This document shows, in pieces, positions 32,165-41,623 of a stretch of 64,000 nucleotides of DNA. Location of the stretch: NCBI RefSeq assembly GCF_038789205.1, contig NZ_CP128355.1, forward strand, positions 1,550,001 to 1,614,000, given 5' to 3'. The notes beneath the pieces were generated by a model, which worked only from the letters and a program-made list of their open reading frames with translations, made no database searches and had not been told where the DNA came from. The stretch comes from Staphylococcus hsinchuensis. Its GTDB lineage: Bacteria; Bacillota; Bacilli; Staphylococcales; Staphylococcaceae. Position 1 is the stretch's first letter, and every line of letters starts with the position of its first letter. Both the position numbers and the translations under genes were made by a program.

Positions 32165-32695
32165 ATGAAAAATTCGAAAAAAATAATAGCAATTGTTAGT
32201 TTAATTATCATTGTAGGTGTATTATTTTTCCAAATTATTAACCATTCTGGTCCATTTAAAGGAAATCATACTGGCACAAAAGACAAAAAGTCAATGGATC
32301 GCGTTCATGTGGACAGAGTGGTAGATGGTGATACTTTTGTAGCGCATGACCAACAACATCATAAACTTAAAGTGAGACTCATTGGAGTTGATACACCTGA
32401 GACAGTGAAACCACATACAGCTGTTCAACCATATGGTAAGAAGGCGTCTAATTATAGTAAATCACATCTAACAAACAAGAATGTATACTTAGAATATGAT
32501 CAAGAGAAACATGACCAGTATGGACGAACGTTAGCTTACGTGTGGATGGATAAAAAGAACATGTATAATCAAGAGTTAATTGAAAAAGGACTGGCTCGAG
32601 AAAAATACTATGCGCCGAATAATAAATATAGAAGTCTGTTAGAAAAAGAAGAACGCCATGCTCAACAAAAAAATATTAACATCTGGGCTTCATAA
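32165..32695 (+). CDS. nuc: Thermonuclease (staphylococcal nuclease family)
   Basis: 176-residue Ca-dependent DNA/RNA endonuclease. An N-terminal signal or anchor helix (IIAIVSLIIIVGVLFFQII) precedes an SNase domain with VDRVVDGDTFVAHD, VRLIGVDTPETVKP and DQYGRTLAYVWMD. The catalytic Arg-Glu-Arg set is represented by Arg of VRL, Glu of DTPE and Arg of YGRT. Its position beside glnA corresponds to the second S. aureus nuclease gene (nuc2, membrane-anchored type), not the secreted nuc1, and the uncleaved-looking anchor fits a surface-bound nuclease. Start ATG 32165 after AGAGGAG. Confidence 0.93.
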   Translation: MKNSKKIIAIVSLIIIVGVLFFQIINHSGPFKGNHTGTKDKKSMDRVHVDRVVDGDTFVAHDQQHHKLKVRLIGVDTPETVKPHTAVQPYGKKASNYSKSHLTNKNVYLEYDQEKHDQYGRTLAYVWMDKKNMYNQELIEKGLAREKYYAPNNKYRSLLEKEERHAQQKNINIWAS

Positions 32696-32791
32696 TAAGT
32701 AACAATTTTTCACAAAGGCTTTTGTGTAAATGAAGAAGAGATAGTATACGACAACTGATTCGATAATGCAGTATCCTCAGTTTGTGCGTAT

Positions 32792-32829
32792 AAAAAACCC
32801 AACCTCACTATATGAGATTGGGTTTTTTA
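32792..32829. terminator. Bidirectional terminator between nuc and the NERD gene
   Basis: AAAAAACCCAACCTCA / TGAGATTGGGTTTTTT hairpin flanked by A and T runs. Confidence 0.93.
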
Positions 32830-32843
32830 TTAGTCACTTATAC

Positions 32844-33704
32844 TTAATGAAACTGTGCAACGATATTATCAAATTCTTCATTAGATAGACCTGTTTTTGA
32901 TTGATTAATTGTTTCACCAATTACGTTTCTTAATGATGATTTTGAAGAAACTGTTTCGGCATTGTTTTCTTTTTCTTTAGGTCCTTCAATAATATTTACA
33001 CTACCATCAGTAAAGTAAACTAATCCGACACTCTTGATTTTAGATGATAAATTTTGATCGAGTTTATTTTCAAGCTCTCTTGTTTTAGCAGCTGCTGTTT
33101 CATAAGGATCATAATCGTAAAAATCATAAATAACAGAATGTTGCTTAATTTGTTCGGTGAAAGTATAAGTTGATGGGCGTGATGATTGGAATTGACTATG
33201 ATATTGTGTAGCAACGTAACGCCCAACATTTTGATTTAAATCGATACGTTCTGGTGGTAGGTCAGCTTTAGGATCAATTGTAAAGTGGTAAAATGTTTTC
33301 TGTTTCCAACTTTTCACATCAATATTGAAAATACCTTTGTCAGAAATAACAACATAATCAAAAGGTCTCATATTTTCAAAAAGAGGGTGCTTTACTGCAA
33401 GTTTATCAGTGCCTATAATTTCAAAGTGTTCAATCGTATGATTATCTTTATACTCAGAAAAGATATCGTTTAATACGTGCTTTGCTTTGCGTAAACCATG
33501 ATGATGTACATCTGTATTCCCATCAAAATGTAACATCTGATTTTTAAGCGATAGGTTTTCTCTTCTAATTGAACTGAGTCTAGCCACCATTTGATTATTG
33601 GCGTAATTTTCTGCATCAATACGTCGTTGTAAAAAATGTTTGTTAATGAAAATTGCCGCAATTAGAATAATTATGACAACTATTAATGAATTGACTAATA
33701 CCAT
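32844..33704 (-). CDS. NERD-domain membrane-anchored protein
   Basis: 286 residues. Residues 1-22 form a membrane helix (LVNSLIVVIIILIAAIFINKH), followed by a short charged stretch and a NERD (nuclease-related) domain, about residues 65-185, with IGTDKLAVKHPLFENMRPFDY and the core VVISDKGIFNIDVKSWKQK, where Asp and Lys of IDVKSW match the nuclease-like active-site pair. Nuclease activity is inferred from fold only. It is convergent with nuc. The start at 33704 gives MVLVNSLI after a GAGGATGA site. Confidence 0.83.
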   Translation of the reverse strand: MVLVNSLIVVIIILIAAIFINKHFLQRRIDAENYANNQMVARLSSIRRENLSLKNQMLHFDGNTDVHHHGLRKAKHVLNDIFSEYKDNHTIEHFEIIGTDKLAVKHPLFENMRPFDYVVISDKGIFNIDVKSWKQKTFYHFTIDPKADLPPERIDLNQNVGRYVATQYHSQFQSSRPSTYTFTEQIKQHSVIYDFYDYDPYETAAAKTRELENKLDQNLSSKIKSVGLVYFTDGSVNIIEGPKEKENNAETVSSKSSLRNVIGETINQSKTGLSNEEFDNIVAQFH

Positions 33705-34000
33705 AAAAAATCATCCTCATCGTTAATAATATGTGTACTTATACGTAAAGGCATCAAAAAATTCTCATTAGTTTTACTTAATCATTAGACGTAATCAATG
33801 ATGGGTAATTAATTAATCAAGTGCTAACTAATAAAATATATTTATACCTTTAGACAAAAACACATCCCATTATAATTATTGTACGTTTCTGTAAAAATTA
33901 AACTTATAAATAGCTATATTAATATATAATTTACATTAAAAGTATGGTAAAAATAGAAAGTAAGAGATTCAAATGCATGATAAATATGGAGGAACAGTAA

Positions 34001-34459
34001 ATGAGTTCTAAAAAGGATTATTTTAACAAATTAATAAAAGAAATAAATAAAGGAGATATTATTGCTTTGGATAATGATCCAATGGCTTATTATATAATTG
34101 ATACATTAAAAAATGAAAATAAAAAAGTATCAATTATTAGTATTTCTACCGATGTTATTCAATATGTAGCAAAGTATACAAATTTTAATCTCATTTTACC
34201 AAATGGAAAAGTTAATCATGCATTTCACGTTATCACAGGAATTAATGAGACCAATACATATAAAAAATATCAGATCCAATTTTATTTTGCAGTGATACCA
34301 TACATAGATGGCAACGACCTATTACATACAATGCCAGAAGTGGCGACAATACAACGCGCATTAATTAACCAGACGACTGAGTTTGTAGTTATAAACAATC
34401 CAGAAAAAGTAAATGTTAGCTCATCAAATGAATACCATATGATATCAGAGCTGTATTAA
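34001..34459 (+). CDS. Stand-alone DeoR-C-like sugar-sensing domain protein
   Basis: 152-residue protein. The order GDIIALDNDPMAYYIIDTL, VSIISISTDVIQYVAKYTNF, LILPNGKVN, QIQFYFAVIPYID and a C-terminal FVVINNPEKV follows the DeoR effector-binding (ISOCOT-fold) domain, but there is no helix-turn-helix at the N-terminus, so it could not act as a normal DeoR repressor. It may sense a phosphorylated sugar or have been co-opted. Good site GGAGGAAC before ATG 34001. The next gene starts 102 bases later and is probably co-transcribed. Confidence 0.6.
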   Translation: MSSKKDYFNKLIKEINKGDIIALDNDPMAYYIIDTLKNENKKVSIISISTDVIQYVAKYTNFNLILPNGKVNHAFHVITGINETNTYKKYQIQFYFAVIPYIDGNDLLHTMPEVATIQRALINQTTEFVVINNPEKVNVSSSNEYHMISELY

Positions 34460-34561
34460 TATGCACCATTTCATTTAAGTAAAAGTAATACATTGAAATA
34501 TCCATGCACAAATTATATAATAGATATTAATGGAAGCGCTTACTTCCTAAGGAGGTCTTAC

Positions 34562-35155
34562 GTGGATAATCGCCAAGAGAGTACAATAAAATCATTAGTT
34601 ACCAATTTAAATGAGAAAGTTGGAAATCTATTTAAATACCACGGTGAAATTGCTAAGCAATTATTTTTAACTGATGGTTTTAATATAGAAGGTCGTGTAG
34701 ATATCAGTGCAGAAAGAAAGTATTTAGGTGAAATTTTAAAGTATATTCCTGACTCACTTAAGATTGAATTAGTAGATGAACATTGCACGACAACAAATTT
34801 TCATGAAGCCGACTTCTCAACTATTCAACACGCAAATATTTTCGAGGAAGATAATCTCATCATGACCATCATCGTTTACGATGTCGAAGATGAAATGTGG
34901 ATGTTTAGATGGAATCATAATATTAGACTCCCTGAAAAGCACATTTATTTTCACTCAATTAAATGGGATGTAGATTATATCAAACCTGAAATTGTATTGA
35001 TGTATGAGCTATTAGAACCTACAAACTACCATAAAATACCTAATTATAGATCGGTGTTAGATGCTCTAAGTTACTATCAATTTATGACGTTACGTACAAT
35101 TGTAGGAGACGATCGCATTAATCAAGCTGTTCGTTTTGAAAAAAGAGTAATATAA
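34562..35155 (+). CDS. Uncharacterised protein, weakly nucleotidyltransferase-like
   Basis: About 197 residues if started at GTG 34562, which lies 5 bases after a perfect AAGGAGGT site; an upstream in-frame start at 34493 lacks such a site. The C-terminal half, with ..MWMFRWNHNIRLPEKHIYF.. (in part) and YIKPEIVLMYELL...YRSVLDAL, recalls the tail of aminoglycoside-type nucleotidyltransferases (PEIxLxYK and a following helical domain). I see no convincing DxD metal site, so activity is uncertain. It follows the DeoR-C-like gene and converges on lysC. Function unknown. Confidence 0.6.
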   Translation: MDNRQESTIKSLVTNLNEKVGNLFKYHGEIAKQLFLTDGFNIEGRVDISAERKYLGEILKYIPDSLKIELVDEHCTTTNFHEADFSTIQHANIFEEDNLIMTIIVYDVEDEMWMFRWNHNIRLPEKHIYFHSIKWDVDYIKPEIVLMYELLEPTNYHKIPNYRSVLDALSYYQFMTLRTIVGDDRINQAVRFEKRVI

Positions 35156-35220
35156 AAACCCTTCAAATCATAAGATGTTAACGTTAGTTATAGCATTTAA
35201 GATTTGAAGGATTTTTTTTA
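35155..35220. terminator. Terminator between the unknown gene and lysC
   Basis: CCCTTCAAATC pairs with GATTTGAAGG across about 30 bases, with A and T runs outside, so it can serve both converging genes. Confidence 0.8.
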
Positions 35221-36585
35221 TATTTGTAGTGCTTCGCCATTATAACAATATTCGTATGTCGCTTTAACGGCTTTATCAGCATCATCTACGTCAATTCCAA
35301 ACATCATTGAGATTTCTGATGCACCTTGGTTCATCATTCTTAAATTGATTTTTGATTCTGCTAAAGCGTGCGTAATCATATTAGCCGTACCAATTATGCG
35401 ATGCATGCCTTCGCCAACAATCATTAAAATAGCTAAATCGTGCTCTACACTTAATTCATCGACATCGCATCTTTGACGGATATCATTTAACACTTTTTGT
35501 TCAACATTTTCTATCTCTTTTGAGCGCATGATAATACTGATATTATCAATTCCAGATGGCATATGATCAAATGATATATTATAATCCTCAAGAATTCCTA
35601 ATACTTTTCGAGTAAAACCGACTTGTCTGTTCATTAAATATTTTTTAATACTTAATACCGTAAATCCTTTGTCACAGCTAATACCACTGACGACATTGTT
35701 AGAATTTATTTCACGATCATGTCGAATAAAAGTACCTGTATCATTTGGACGATTCGTGTTTTTAATTACAACTGGAATTCTATCTTTATAAAGTGGCTGT
35801 AATGCCTCATCATGAAATACGCCAAATCCAGCATATGATAATTCACGCATTTCACGATATGTAATCTCATCTATAGAGAGTGGATTTGGAACGATAGTAG
35901 GGTTTGCTCTAAAAATACCTGAAACATCTGTAAAGTTTTCATAAAGATCAGCGCGAACACCACGAGAAACAATTGCGCCAGTAATGTCTGACCCACCTCT
36001 AGGGAAGGTGACTACATAATTTTGACGTGACATACCAAAATAACCAGGGATAATTAACTTTTCATCATAATCACGCAGTTTGTATAAAGCTTCATAGGAT
36101 TGATCGAGGACCTGTGCGTTTTGTGGTAAATCAGTGACAGTAATACCCGCATCACCAGGTGAAATGTAACGTGTTGGAATACCACGACTATTATTGTAGG
36201 TTGCGATGAGTTGTGCATTAAAGTTTTCACCACAAGACAACAATGCATCTTGTAAACGTTCAGGTTTATCTTTCAACTGTTTAATAAATGATTCTAAAGT
36301 ATCATCAATTTGCTCCAGTAAATCGTCTGACATTTCTAAATCATTAATAATATCCGCATATCTTTGAATAATTTCTTGTTTCTTTGCAGTGTAATCAATA
36401 CCTGCGAGGACTTTTTCATAAAGACGCAACAATAAATCAGTCGTTTTTACATCTTCTTTGTGTCGTTTGCCTGGTGCAGATACAATAATAATCTTTCTAT
36501 CTTTATCCGCATTTACGATGTCTAATACCTTTTTGATTTGTTCTGCATTGGAAACAGAACTTCCTCCGAACTTCGCTACTTTCAT
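35218..36585 (-). CDS. lysC: Aspartokinase
   Basis: Phosphorylates aspartate, the first step to lysine, methionine and threonine. The 455-residue protein begins MKVAKFGGSSVSNAEQ with the kinase KFGGSSV motif, then FPRGGSDITGAIV, DVSGIF and a C-terminal pair of ACT domains (LMNRQVGFTRKVLGIL and LAILMIVGEGMHRIIG regions) for amino-acid feedback. I start at ATG 36585 after GAAAGGTTG; TTG 36597 is in frame. It diverges from hom-thrC-thrB with a CodY-like site between. Which feedback effector binds cannot be read from the sequence. Confidence 0.95.
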   Translation of the reverse strand: MKVAKFGGSSVSNAEQIKKVLDIVNADKDRKIIIVSAPGKRHKEDVKTTDLLLRLYEKVLAGIDYTAKKQEIIQRYADIINDLEMSDDLLEQIDDTLESFIKQLKDKPERLQDALLSCGENFNAQLIATYNNSRGIPTRYISPGDAGITVTDLPQNAQVLDQSYEALYKLRDYDEKLIIPGYFGMSRQNYVVTFPRGGSDITGAIVSRGVRADLYENFTDVSGIFRANPTIVPNPLSIDEITYREMRELSYAGFGVFHDEALQPLYKDRIPVVIKNTNRPNDTGTFIRHDREINSNNVVSGISCDKGFTVLSIKKYLMNRQVGFTRKVLGILEDYNISFDHMPSGIDNISIIMRSKEIENVEQKVLNDIRQRCDVDELSVEHDLAILMIVGEGMHRIIGTANMITHALAESKINLRMMNQGASEISMMFGIDVDDADKAVKATYEYCYNGEALQI

Positions 36586-36605
36586 AGTGTCATACAACCT
36601 TTCAC

Positions 36606-36620
36606 AAAAATCTGAAAATT
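36606..36620. promoter_or_regulatory. CodY-like box between lysC and hom
   Basis: AAAAATCTGAAAATT matches AATTTTCWGAAAATT at 12 of 15 positions and sits 20 bases upstream of the lysC start. CodY is known to repress aspartate-family genes in staphylococci. Confidence 0.5.
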
Positions 36621-36772
36621 TAGTTTAGTTTTTATCTTCTGAATGATAATATATAAATACGCTTTGTTTCGTCCTTTACAAAAAGAAGGAATGAATTTAT
36701 ACTATACCATATCTTAGTATATTTCAACTGTACAATTGTATTTTTAAGAAAAACAATCGGAGGAATGATGAC

Positions 36773-38053
36773 ATGAAAGAATTAAATGTAGCCTTGTTAG
36801 GCTTAGGAACTGTAGGTTCTGGTGTGGTTAAAATAATTGAAGAAAATAAACAACAAATTAAAGATACGATGGACAAAGATATTAATATTCGCCACATTCT
36901 TGTACGTAACAAATCAAAATCACGACCAATTAATATCTCAAAGTATCATTTAACAGAAGATATAGATGAAATATTAAATGATGATACGATTGATATTATC
37001 GTTGAGGTTATGGGTGGTATTGAACCAACTGTAGATTGGTTAAAACGTGCACTTAATTCTAAGAAACATGTCATTACTGCCAATAAAGACTTATTAGCAG
37101 TACATTTAAACGTATTAGAAGATTTAGCACAAGAAAACGATGTCGCACTGAAATATGAAGCAAGTGTGGCAGGAGGAATACCTATTGTTAATGCGATCAA
37201 CAATGGTTTGAATGCAAACAATATTACTAAATTTATGGGTATTTTAAACGGTACTTCTAACTTTATATTGAGCCAAATGACTAAAAATGAAAAAACATTC
37301 GAAGACGCACTTTCTGAAGCAAAAGAATTAGGTTTTGCTGAAGCTGACCCAACAGATGATGTTGAAGGTATTGATGCAGCTAGAAAGGTTGTTATCACTT
37401 CTTATTTAACTTTTAATCAAGTTATTAATTTATCAGATGTTGAACTTCATGGTATGCGTGATATTGAATTATCAGATATCAAAGTTGCAGATAAGTTAGG
37501 CTATAAAATTAAATTAATTGGTAAAGGTACGTATGAAAAAGGCAAAGTAAGTGCCTCAGTAGAACCAACATTAATTAGTAAACAACATCAATTAGCTGCT
37601 GTTGAAGACGAGTATAATGCCATTTATGTTATTGGTGATGCTGTCGGAGAAACGATGTTTTATGGTAAAGGTGCAGGTAGTTTAGCAACAGGTAGTGCTG
37701 TTGTAAGTGACTTATTGAATGTAACGCTTCAGTTTGAATCAAACTTGCATACACTACCACCACATTTTGAATTAAAAACTGATGAAACAAAAGAAATGAT
37801 GGAAGATGAAAGTGAAGTGGCAATCAAAGAAAAATTAAGTTACTACGTTGTACTTAATACTAAAGATCAAGATTTGAATAATTTAGAAGACGAATTAAAA
37901 TCCAAGCTTCCACTTCATAAATCACTGCAATTAAGTGGTCGAGATACGTATACTGTAGCAGTTATCGTAGAAGATATAGATGAATTACAAGCATCAACAC
38001 TAAATGATTCTGGTTTTGAAGTACAAAAAATTTATCCAGTTGAAGGGGTTTAA
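36773..38053 (+). CDS. hom: Homoserine dehydrogenase
   Basis: Reduces aspartate semialdehyde to homoserine with NAD(P)H. 426 residues with the Rossmann motif [13 protein letters not shown] (residues about 8-20), VEVMGGIEP, the substrate region [10 protein letters not shown] and [11 protein letters not shown], and a C-terminal ACT domain from about 350. ATG 36773 follows CGGAGGAATG. First gene of hom-thrC-thrB; thrC begins 5 bases after its stop. Confidence 0.97.
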   Translation: MKELNVALLGLGTVGSGVVKIIEENKQQIKDTMDKDINIRHILVRNKSKSRPINISKYHLTEDIDEILNDDTIDIIVEVMGGIEPTVDWLKRALNSKKHVITANKDLLAVHLNVLEDLAQENDVALKYEASVAGGIPIVNAINNGLNANNITKFMGILNGTSNFILSQMTKNEKTFEDALSEAKELGFAEADPTDDVEGIDAARKVVITSYLTFNQVINLSDVELHGMRDIELSDIKVADKLGYKIKLIGKGTYEKGKVSASVEPTLISKQHQLAAVEDEYNAIYVIGDAVGETMFYGKGAGSLATGSAVVSDLLNVTLQFESNLHTLPPHFELKTDETKEMMEDESEVAIKEKLSYYVVLNTKDQDLNNLEDELKSKLPLHKSLQLSGRDTYTVAVIVEDIDELQASTLNDSGFEVQKIYPVEGV

Positions 38054-38058
38054 TAAAT

Positions 38059-39120
38059 ATGAAACAATGGCAAGGTTTAATCAGCGAATTCGAGTCACAT
38101 TTACCAGTAAATGAAAATACACCTAAATTAACATTGCAAGAAGGGCAAACGCCACTGATTTATTGCGAAAAAATGTCAGAATATTTAGGTATTGAACTTC
38201 ATGTTAAATATGAAGGTGCAAACCCAACTGGTTCATTTAAAGATAGAGGAATGGTTATGGCAATGGCTAAAGCAAAGGAAGAAGGCAAAAAAGTAGTCAT
38301 TTGCGCTTCAACTGGTAATACTTCTGCATCTGCAGCTGCTTATGCTGCACGTGCAGGGTTAAAAGCCATTGTTGTTATTCCAGAAGGCAAAATTGCTCTC
38401 GGTAAATTATCTCAAGCCGTAATGTATGGCGCGGAAATTGTGTCTATAGATGGTAACTTTGATGAAGCTTTAGAAATTGTGAAGGAAGTAGCTCAAAATG
38501 GTGAAATAGCACTAGTGAACTCAGTCAATCCATACAGAATTGAAGGCCAGAAAACAGGTGCCTTCGAAGTTATCGAACAACTTGGTGGAGAGGCGCCAGA
38601 TATTTTAGCAATTCCTGTAGGTAATGCGGGCAATATTTCTGCTTATTGGAAAGGCTTTAAAGAATACCATGATAGTCATGGCACGCAATTGCCAAATATG
38701 TATGGATTCCAGGCTGAAGGTGCATCACCAATTGTTCAAGATAGAGTAGTTACTAATCCCGATACAGTTGCGACTGCGATTCGTATTGGTAATCCAGCAA
38801 GTTGGGATAAAGCCAAACATACACTTGCTGAATCTGATGGTTATATTGATAGTGTTACAGATGATGAAATTTTAGAGGCTTATCAAATGATGGCCCGTAA
38901 TGATGGCGTGTTTAGTGAACCAGCAAGTAATGCTTCTATTGCAGGCTTAATTAAATTACATCGTGCGGGTAAATTACCTAAAGGTAAAAAAATTGTTGCA
39001 GTATTAACGGGTAACGGTTTAAAAGATCCAGACACAGCAATTTCATTGTTAGACAATCCTATCCAACCATTAGCCAACGACAAACAAAGTATTTTAAAGT
39101 ATATTAAGGAGAAACTTTAA
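38059..39120 (+). CDS. thrC: Threonine synthase
   Basis: PLP enzyme converting O-phosphohomoserine to threonine. 353 residues with [18 protein letters not shown], in which the Lys of SFKDRG binds [19 protein letters not shown] and the phosphate-binding [12 protein letters not shown]. It is packed between hom and thrB (5- and 2-base gaps), so the three are one operon. The length matches the short class of threonine synthases in Bacilli. Confidence 0.97.
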   Translation: MKQWQGLISEFESHLPVNENTPKLTLQEGQTPLIYCEKMSEYLGIELHVKYEGANPTGSFKDRGMVMAMAKAKEEGKKVVICASTGNTSASAAAYAARAGLKAIVVIPEGKIALGKLSQAVMYGAEIVSIDGNFDEALEIVKEVAQNGEIALVNSVNPYRIEGQKTGAFEVIEQLGGEAPDILAIPVGNAGNISAYWKGFKEYHDSHGTQLPNMYGFQAEGASPIVQDRVVTNPDTVATAIRIGNPASWDKAKHTLAESDGYIDSVTDDEILEAYQMMARNDGVFSEPASNASIAGLIKLHRAGKLPKGKKIVAVLTGNGLKDPDTAISLLDNPIQPLANDKQSILKYIKEKL

Positions 39121-39122
39121 TT

Positions 39123-40043
39123 ATGAAAGATGTGCTTCATTTGAAAATACCTGCATCAACAGCTAATTTAGGTGTTGGTTTTGATTCAATAGGTATGGCT
39201 TTGAATAAATTTTTATTTTTAGACGTTACCACAAATGATACAAATGAATGGCAGTTTCATCATATCGGTCCTAACTTGGAAGGTTTGCCTACCGATACGA
39301 CACATTACATTTATCAAATAGCACAAAAAGTTGCGAAGAAATTTGATGTTCAATTGCCTGGTTTAAATATAGAAATGAGAAGCGAAATACCATTAGCTAG
39401 AGGTTTGGGTTCATCAGCATCAGCATTAGTGGGCGCTCTCTATATCGCTAATTATTTTGGTGATATAGAATTGTCTAAATATGAATTATTACAACTTGCC
39501 ACAGAATTTGAAGGTCATCCTGACAATGTAGCACCAACCATTTATGGGGGACTAGTGCTTGGATATTATAATCCTGAAACAAATGTCACTGACGTTTCAT
39601 ACATCGATATCCCACAAGTAGATTGTATCTTGACAATACCTTCATATGAGTTAAAGACGGAAGCGTCACGTGAAGCTTTACCTTCGAATTTTTCACATAA
39701 AAAGGCAGTACAATACAGTGCAATCAGTAATACAATGATTAGTGCATTAATTCAACATAATTATTCACTTGCAGGTAAAATGATGGAACAAGATGGTTTT
39801 CATGAGCCATATCGTCAACACCTTATACCTCAATTCCAACAAGTTAAAGCTATGGCTAAGTCATTTCAAGCATACGCCACGGTTATAAGCGGTGCTGGAC
39901 CAACAATCTTGACATTAATTGCACCAGAAAAAAGCGGTGAACTTGTAAGAACTTTAAAACGTGAATTTAATGACTGTAGCTCTGAATTAGTAACAATTAA
40001 TGTAACAGGTGTGAAATCAAAGATACTTTACCAACGCGATTAA
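39123..40043 (+). CDS. thrB: Homoserine kinase
   Basis: GHMP-family kinase that makes O-phosphohomoserine for ThrC. 306 residues with N-terminal [21 protein letters not shown]-loop [17 protein letters not shown] (residues about 84-100) and the C-terminal [10 protein letters not shown] motif. ATG 39123 follows AAGGAG inside the end of thrC. Third gene of the threonine operon. Confidence 0.97.
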   Translation: MKDVLHLKIPASTANLGVGFDSIGMALNKFLFLDVTTNDTNEWQFHHIGPNLEGLPTDTTHYIYQIAQKVAKKFDVQLPGLNIEMRSEIPLARGLGSSASALVGALYIANYFGDIELSKYELLQLATEFEGHPDNVAPTIYGGLVLGYYNPETNVTDVSYIDIPQVDCILTIPSYELKTEASREALPSNFSHKKAVQYSAISNTMISALIQHNYSLAGKMMEQDGFHEPYRQHLIPQFQQVKAMAKSFQAYATVISGAGPTILTLIAPEKSGELVRTLKREFNDCSSELVTINVTGVKSKILYQRD

Positions 40044-40088
40044 AGTGTGATACTTTATAATACAAGGCGTTGAAAGGAGTTTGACCAC

Positions 40089-40892
40089 ATGAATCAATAT
40101 CAATACATTGTGTTAGACATGGATGACACTTTATTAACTTCCGATAACAAGGTAAGTAAAGATACAGCTGATTATCTTATTCAAATTCAACAACAAGGTT
40201 ATCACGTGATTCTTGCTTCAGGTCGTCCTACAGAAGGCATGCTACCTACAGCTCAATCACTAAAATTAGATGAATTTAACAGTTATATTATTAGTTATAA
40301 CGGAGGTAAAACATCTCGCGTACAAGATGGAAAGGTAGAAACGAGTCGAACTATACCGAAAGAGCAATTTGATAATATTATAGATTATTGTCGAGAACAT
40401 GAATTATTTACGCTTACTTATTATGATGGTTATATTGTCTATGATGGTGAACATGAATATATGAACAAAGAATCTGAACTCACTGGTTTACCTATGAAAC
40501 AAGTTGACGATATAAAAGAGTATATTCAAACTGATGTACCTAAAGTGATGGGCGTAGATTACGAATCACATATTAAAGAATTACTCGATGAATTAGGTAA
40601 CCAATTTAATGATAAGGTAGATGTAACTACAAGTAAGCCAATCTTTTTAGAATTTATGGCTAAAGATGTTTCTAAAGCAAATACAGTTTCAAGTTTGTGT
40701 GAACAGTTAGATATCGATATCAAACAAGTGATAGCGTTTGGAGACAGTTCCAATGATTTATCAATGCTACAAGAAGTAGGAAAAGGTATCGCAATGGCTA
40801 ACGCAAACGATGAAATAAAATCAGTAGCAGATTCCGTTACTTTAAGTAATGATGAAGATGGTATCCCATATGCACTTAAACAAATTTTATAA
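40089..40892 (+). CDS. Cof-type HAD phosphatase
   Basis: 267-residue HAD hydrolase of the Cof/YidA subgroup (C2B cap). The nucleophile motif is LDMDDTLLTSDNKV (Asp about 10), with LASGRPTEGM as motif II, and FGDSSNDLSMLQ plus GIAMANANDEIK as motifs III-IV. Typical substrates are sugar phosphates, FMN or other small phosphate esters; the in vivo one is unknown. It follows thrB by 45 bases with a site GAAAGGAG and may be co-transcribed; a terminator follows. Confidence 0.93.
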   Translation: MNQYQYIVLDMDDTLLTSDNKVSKDTADYLIQIQQQGYHVILASGRPTEGMLPTAQSLKLDEFNSYIISYNGGKTSRVQDGKVETSRTIPKEQFDNIIDYCREHELFTLTYYDGYIVYDGEHEYMNKESELTGLPMKQVDDIKEYIQTDVPKVMGVDYESHIKELLDELGNQFNDKVDVTTSKPIFLEFMAKDVSKANTVSSLCEQLDIDIKQVIAFGDSSNDLSMLQEVGKGIAMANANDEIKSVADSVTLSNDEDGIPYALKQIL

Positions 40893-40905
40893 TTTAAAAT
40901 AAATA

Positions 40906-40943
40906 AAAAAATCCCATCAGTTATATAACTGATGGGATTTTCT
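40906..40943. terminator. Terminator after the HAD gene
   Basis: AAAATCCCATCAGTTAT / ATAACTGATGGGATTTT-type hairpin, perfect over at least 14 pairs, with A and T runs, able to work for the converging 40958 gene too. Confidence 0.95.
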
Positions 40944-40957
40944 ATGTACATATAATG

Positions 40958-41272
40958 TTATTTAGCTGTATGTGTCCATTCATTTTTACCTCGGTGACGT
41001 TTAACAAGTGCATACACATGATCTGCTGCATAATCTAAATTAGTATAAATCGTAATTGAAAATGCTGATTGGTTTTCTTCGAACTCTTCTTCTAAAAATA
41101 AATCTTTTAAATGTTCAAATAGACTTTCCATTTGGGAATGATCTAAACCACTGTATTCTCTTAATGTACGTTTAATAAGGCGATTATTTTTTTCTTCTAG
41201 TGATTGTACGACTATAACGAAACGTTCTTCAGTTTCTAATACATCATCAAATAAATTTGTTTGCCCAATCAT
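40958..41272 (-). CDS. Uncharacterised 104-residue protein
   Basis: Acidic, helical, soluble protein that I do not recognise. ATG 41272 gives MIGQTNLFDDVLETEE and follows AGAGGTGG at good distance; an upstream in-frame GTG-type start is not needed. Features are a central acidic run (HLKDLFLEEEFEENQ) and a basic end (VKRHRGKNEWTHTAK). A SigA-like -10 (TATAAT, complement near 41310) precedes it, just where the 31-base tandem repeat begins. Confidence 0.72.
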   Translation of the reverse strand: MIGQTNLFDDVLETEERFVIVVQSLEEKNNRLIKRTLREYSGLDHSQMESLFEHLKDLFLEEEFEENQSAFSITIYTNLDYAADHVYALVKRHRGKNEWTHTAK

Positions 41273-41316
41273 AATTTCCACCTCTAAAATATGTTGCTCT
41301 TGCACATTATTATACT

Positions 41317-41378
41317 ATACTTTGCACATCGTGAAAAATAATTAATCATACTTTGCACATCGTGAAAAATAATTAATC
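41317..41378. repeat. Perfect 31-bp tandem duplication
   Basis: The unit beginning ATACTTTGCACATCGTG and ending AATTAATC occurs twice in direct succession (41317-41347 and 41348-41378) without a mismatch. It lies in the promoter region of the minus-strand gene at 40958 and duplicates the segment that would hold its -35 hexamer. Confidence 0.95.
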
Positions 41379-41403
41379 GCAATATATAAAGGGACTTCAA
41401 CTA

Positions 41404-41565
41404 AGAGGTTGGGACAAAAATAGTTGTCTCAGCTTCTTTGTCAATGAGTCAGAAGATGATTGAAATAAAAATGCGCTTATATCAAGCTTATCCAATCCTA
41501 GTCATCCTTGCCTGGATGGGACTACGAAATTTTTATTAGAAAATTCGATTTCTGTCCCACTCCCA
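41404..41565 (+). repeat. Dispersed two-hairpin intergenic repeat, copy F (long, forward)
   Basis: AAGAGGTTGGGACAA pairs fully (with G-U pairs) with TTGTCTCAGCTTCTT. Then follows the long-form middle (GCGCTTATATCAAGCTTATC, CAATCCTAGTCATC) and the second module GATGGGACTACGAAAT ... ATTTCTGTCCCACTCC. It lies between the permease and the 40958 gene. Confidence 0.88.
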
Positions 41566-41573
41566 AAAAATAA

Positions 41574-41616
41574 AATGCATTGAAACAGACAATTTAAGTT
41601 TGTCTATTTCAATGCA
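41574..41616 (-). terminator. Amino-acid permease terminator
   Basis: TGCATTGAAACAGACAA / TTGTCTATTTCAATGCA-type stem with an A run on the plus strand, which reads as a T run on the minus strand. Confidence 0.88.
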
Positions 41617-41623
41617 ATATTGA

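Noticed and set aside
33705..34000. Possible gene in the spacer between the NERD gene and the DeoR-C-like gene
   Set aside because: No frame with a ribosome site longer than a few codons; AT-rich promoter-like sequence only.
36586..36772. Lysine riboswitch or T-box in the lysC-hom spacer
   Set aside because: The spacer is only 187 bases, lacks T-box or L-box conserved elements and shows no leader terminator.
36946..37398. 150-codon open frame opposite hom
   Set aside because: Lies wholly inside hom on the other strand, serine-rich shadow typical of the opposite frame of a real gene, and without a ribosome site.
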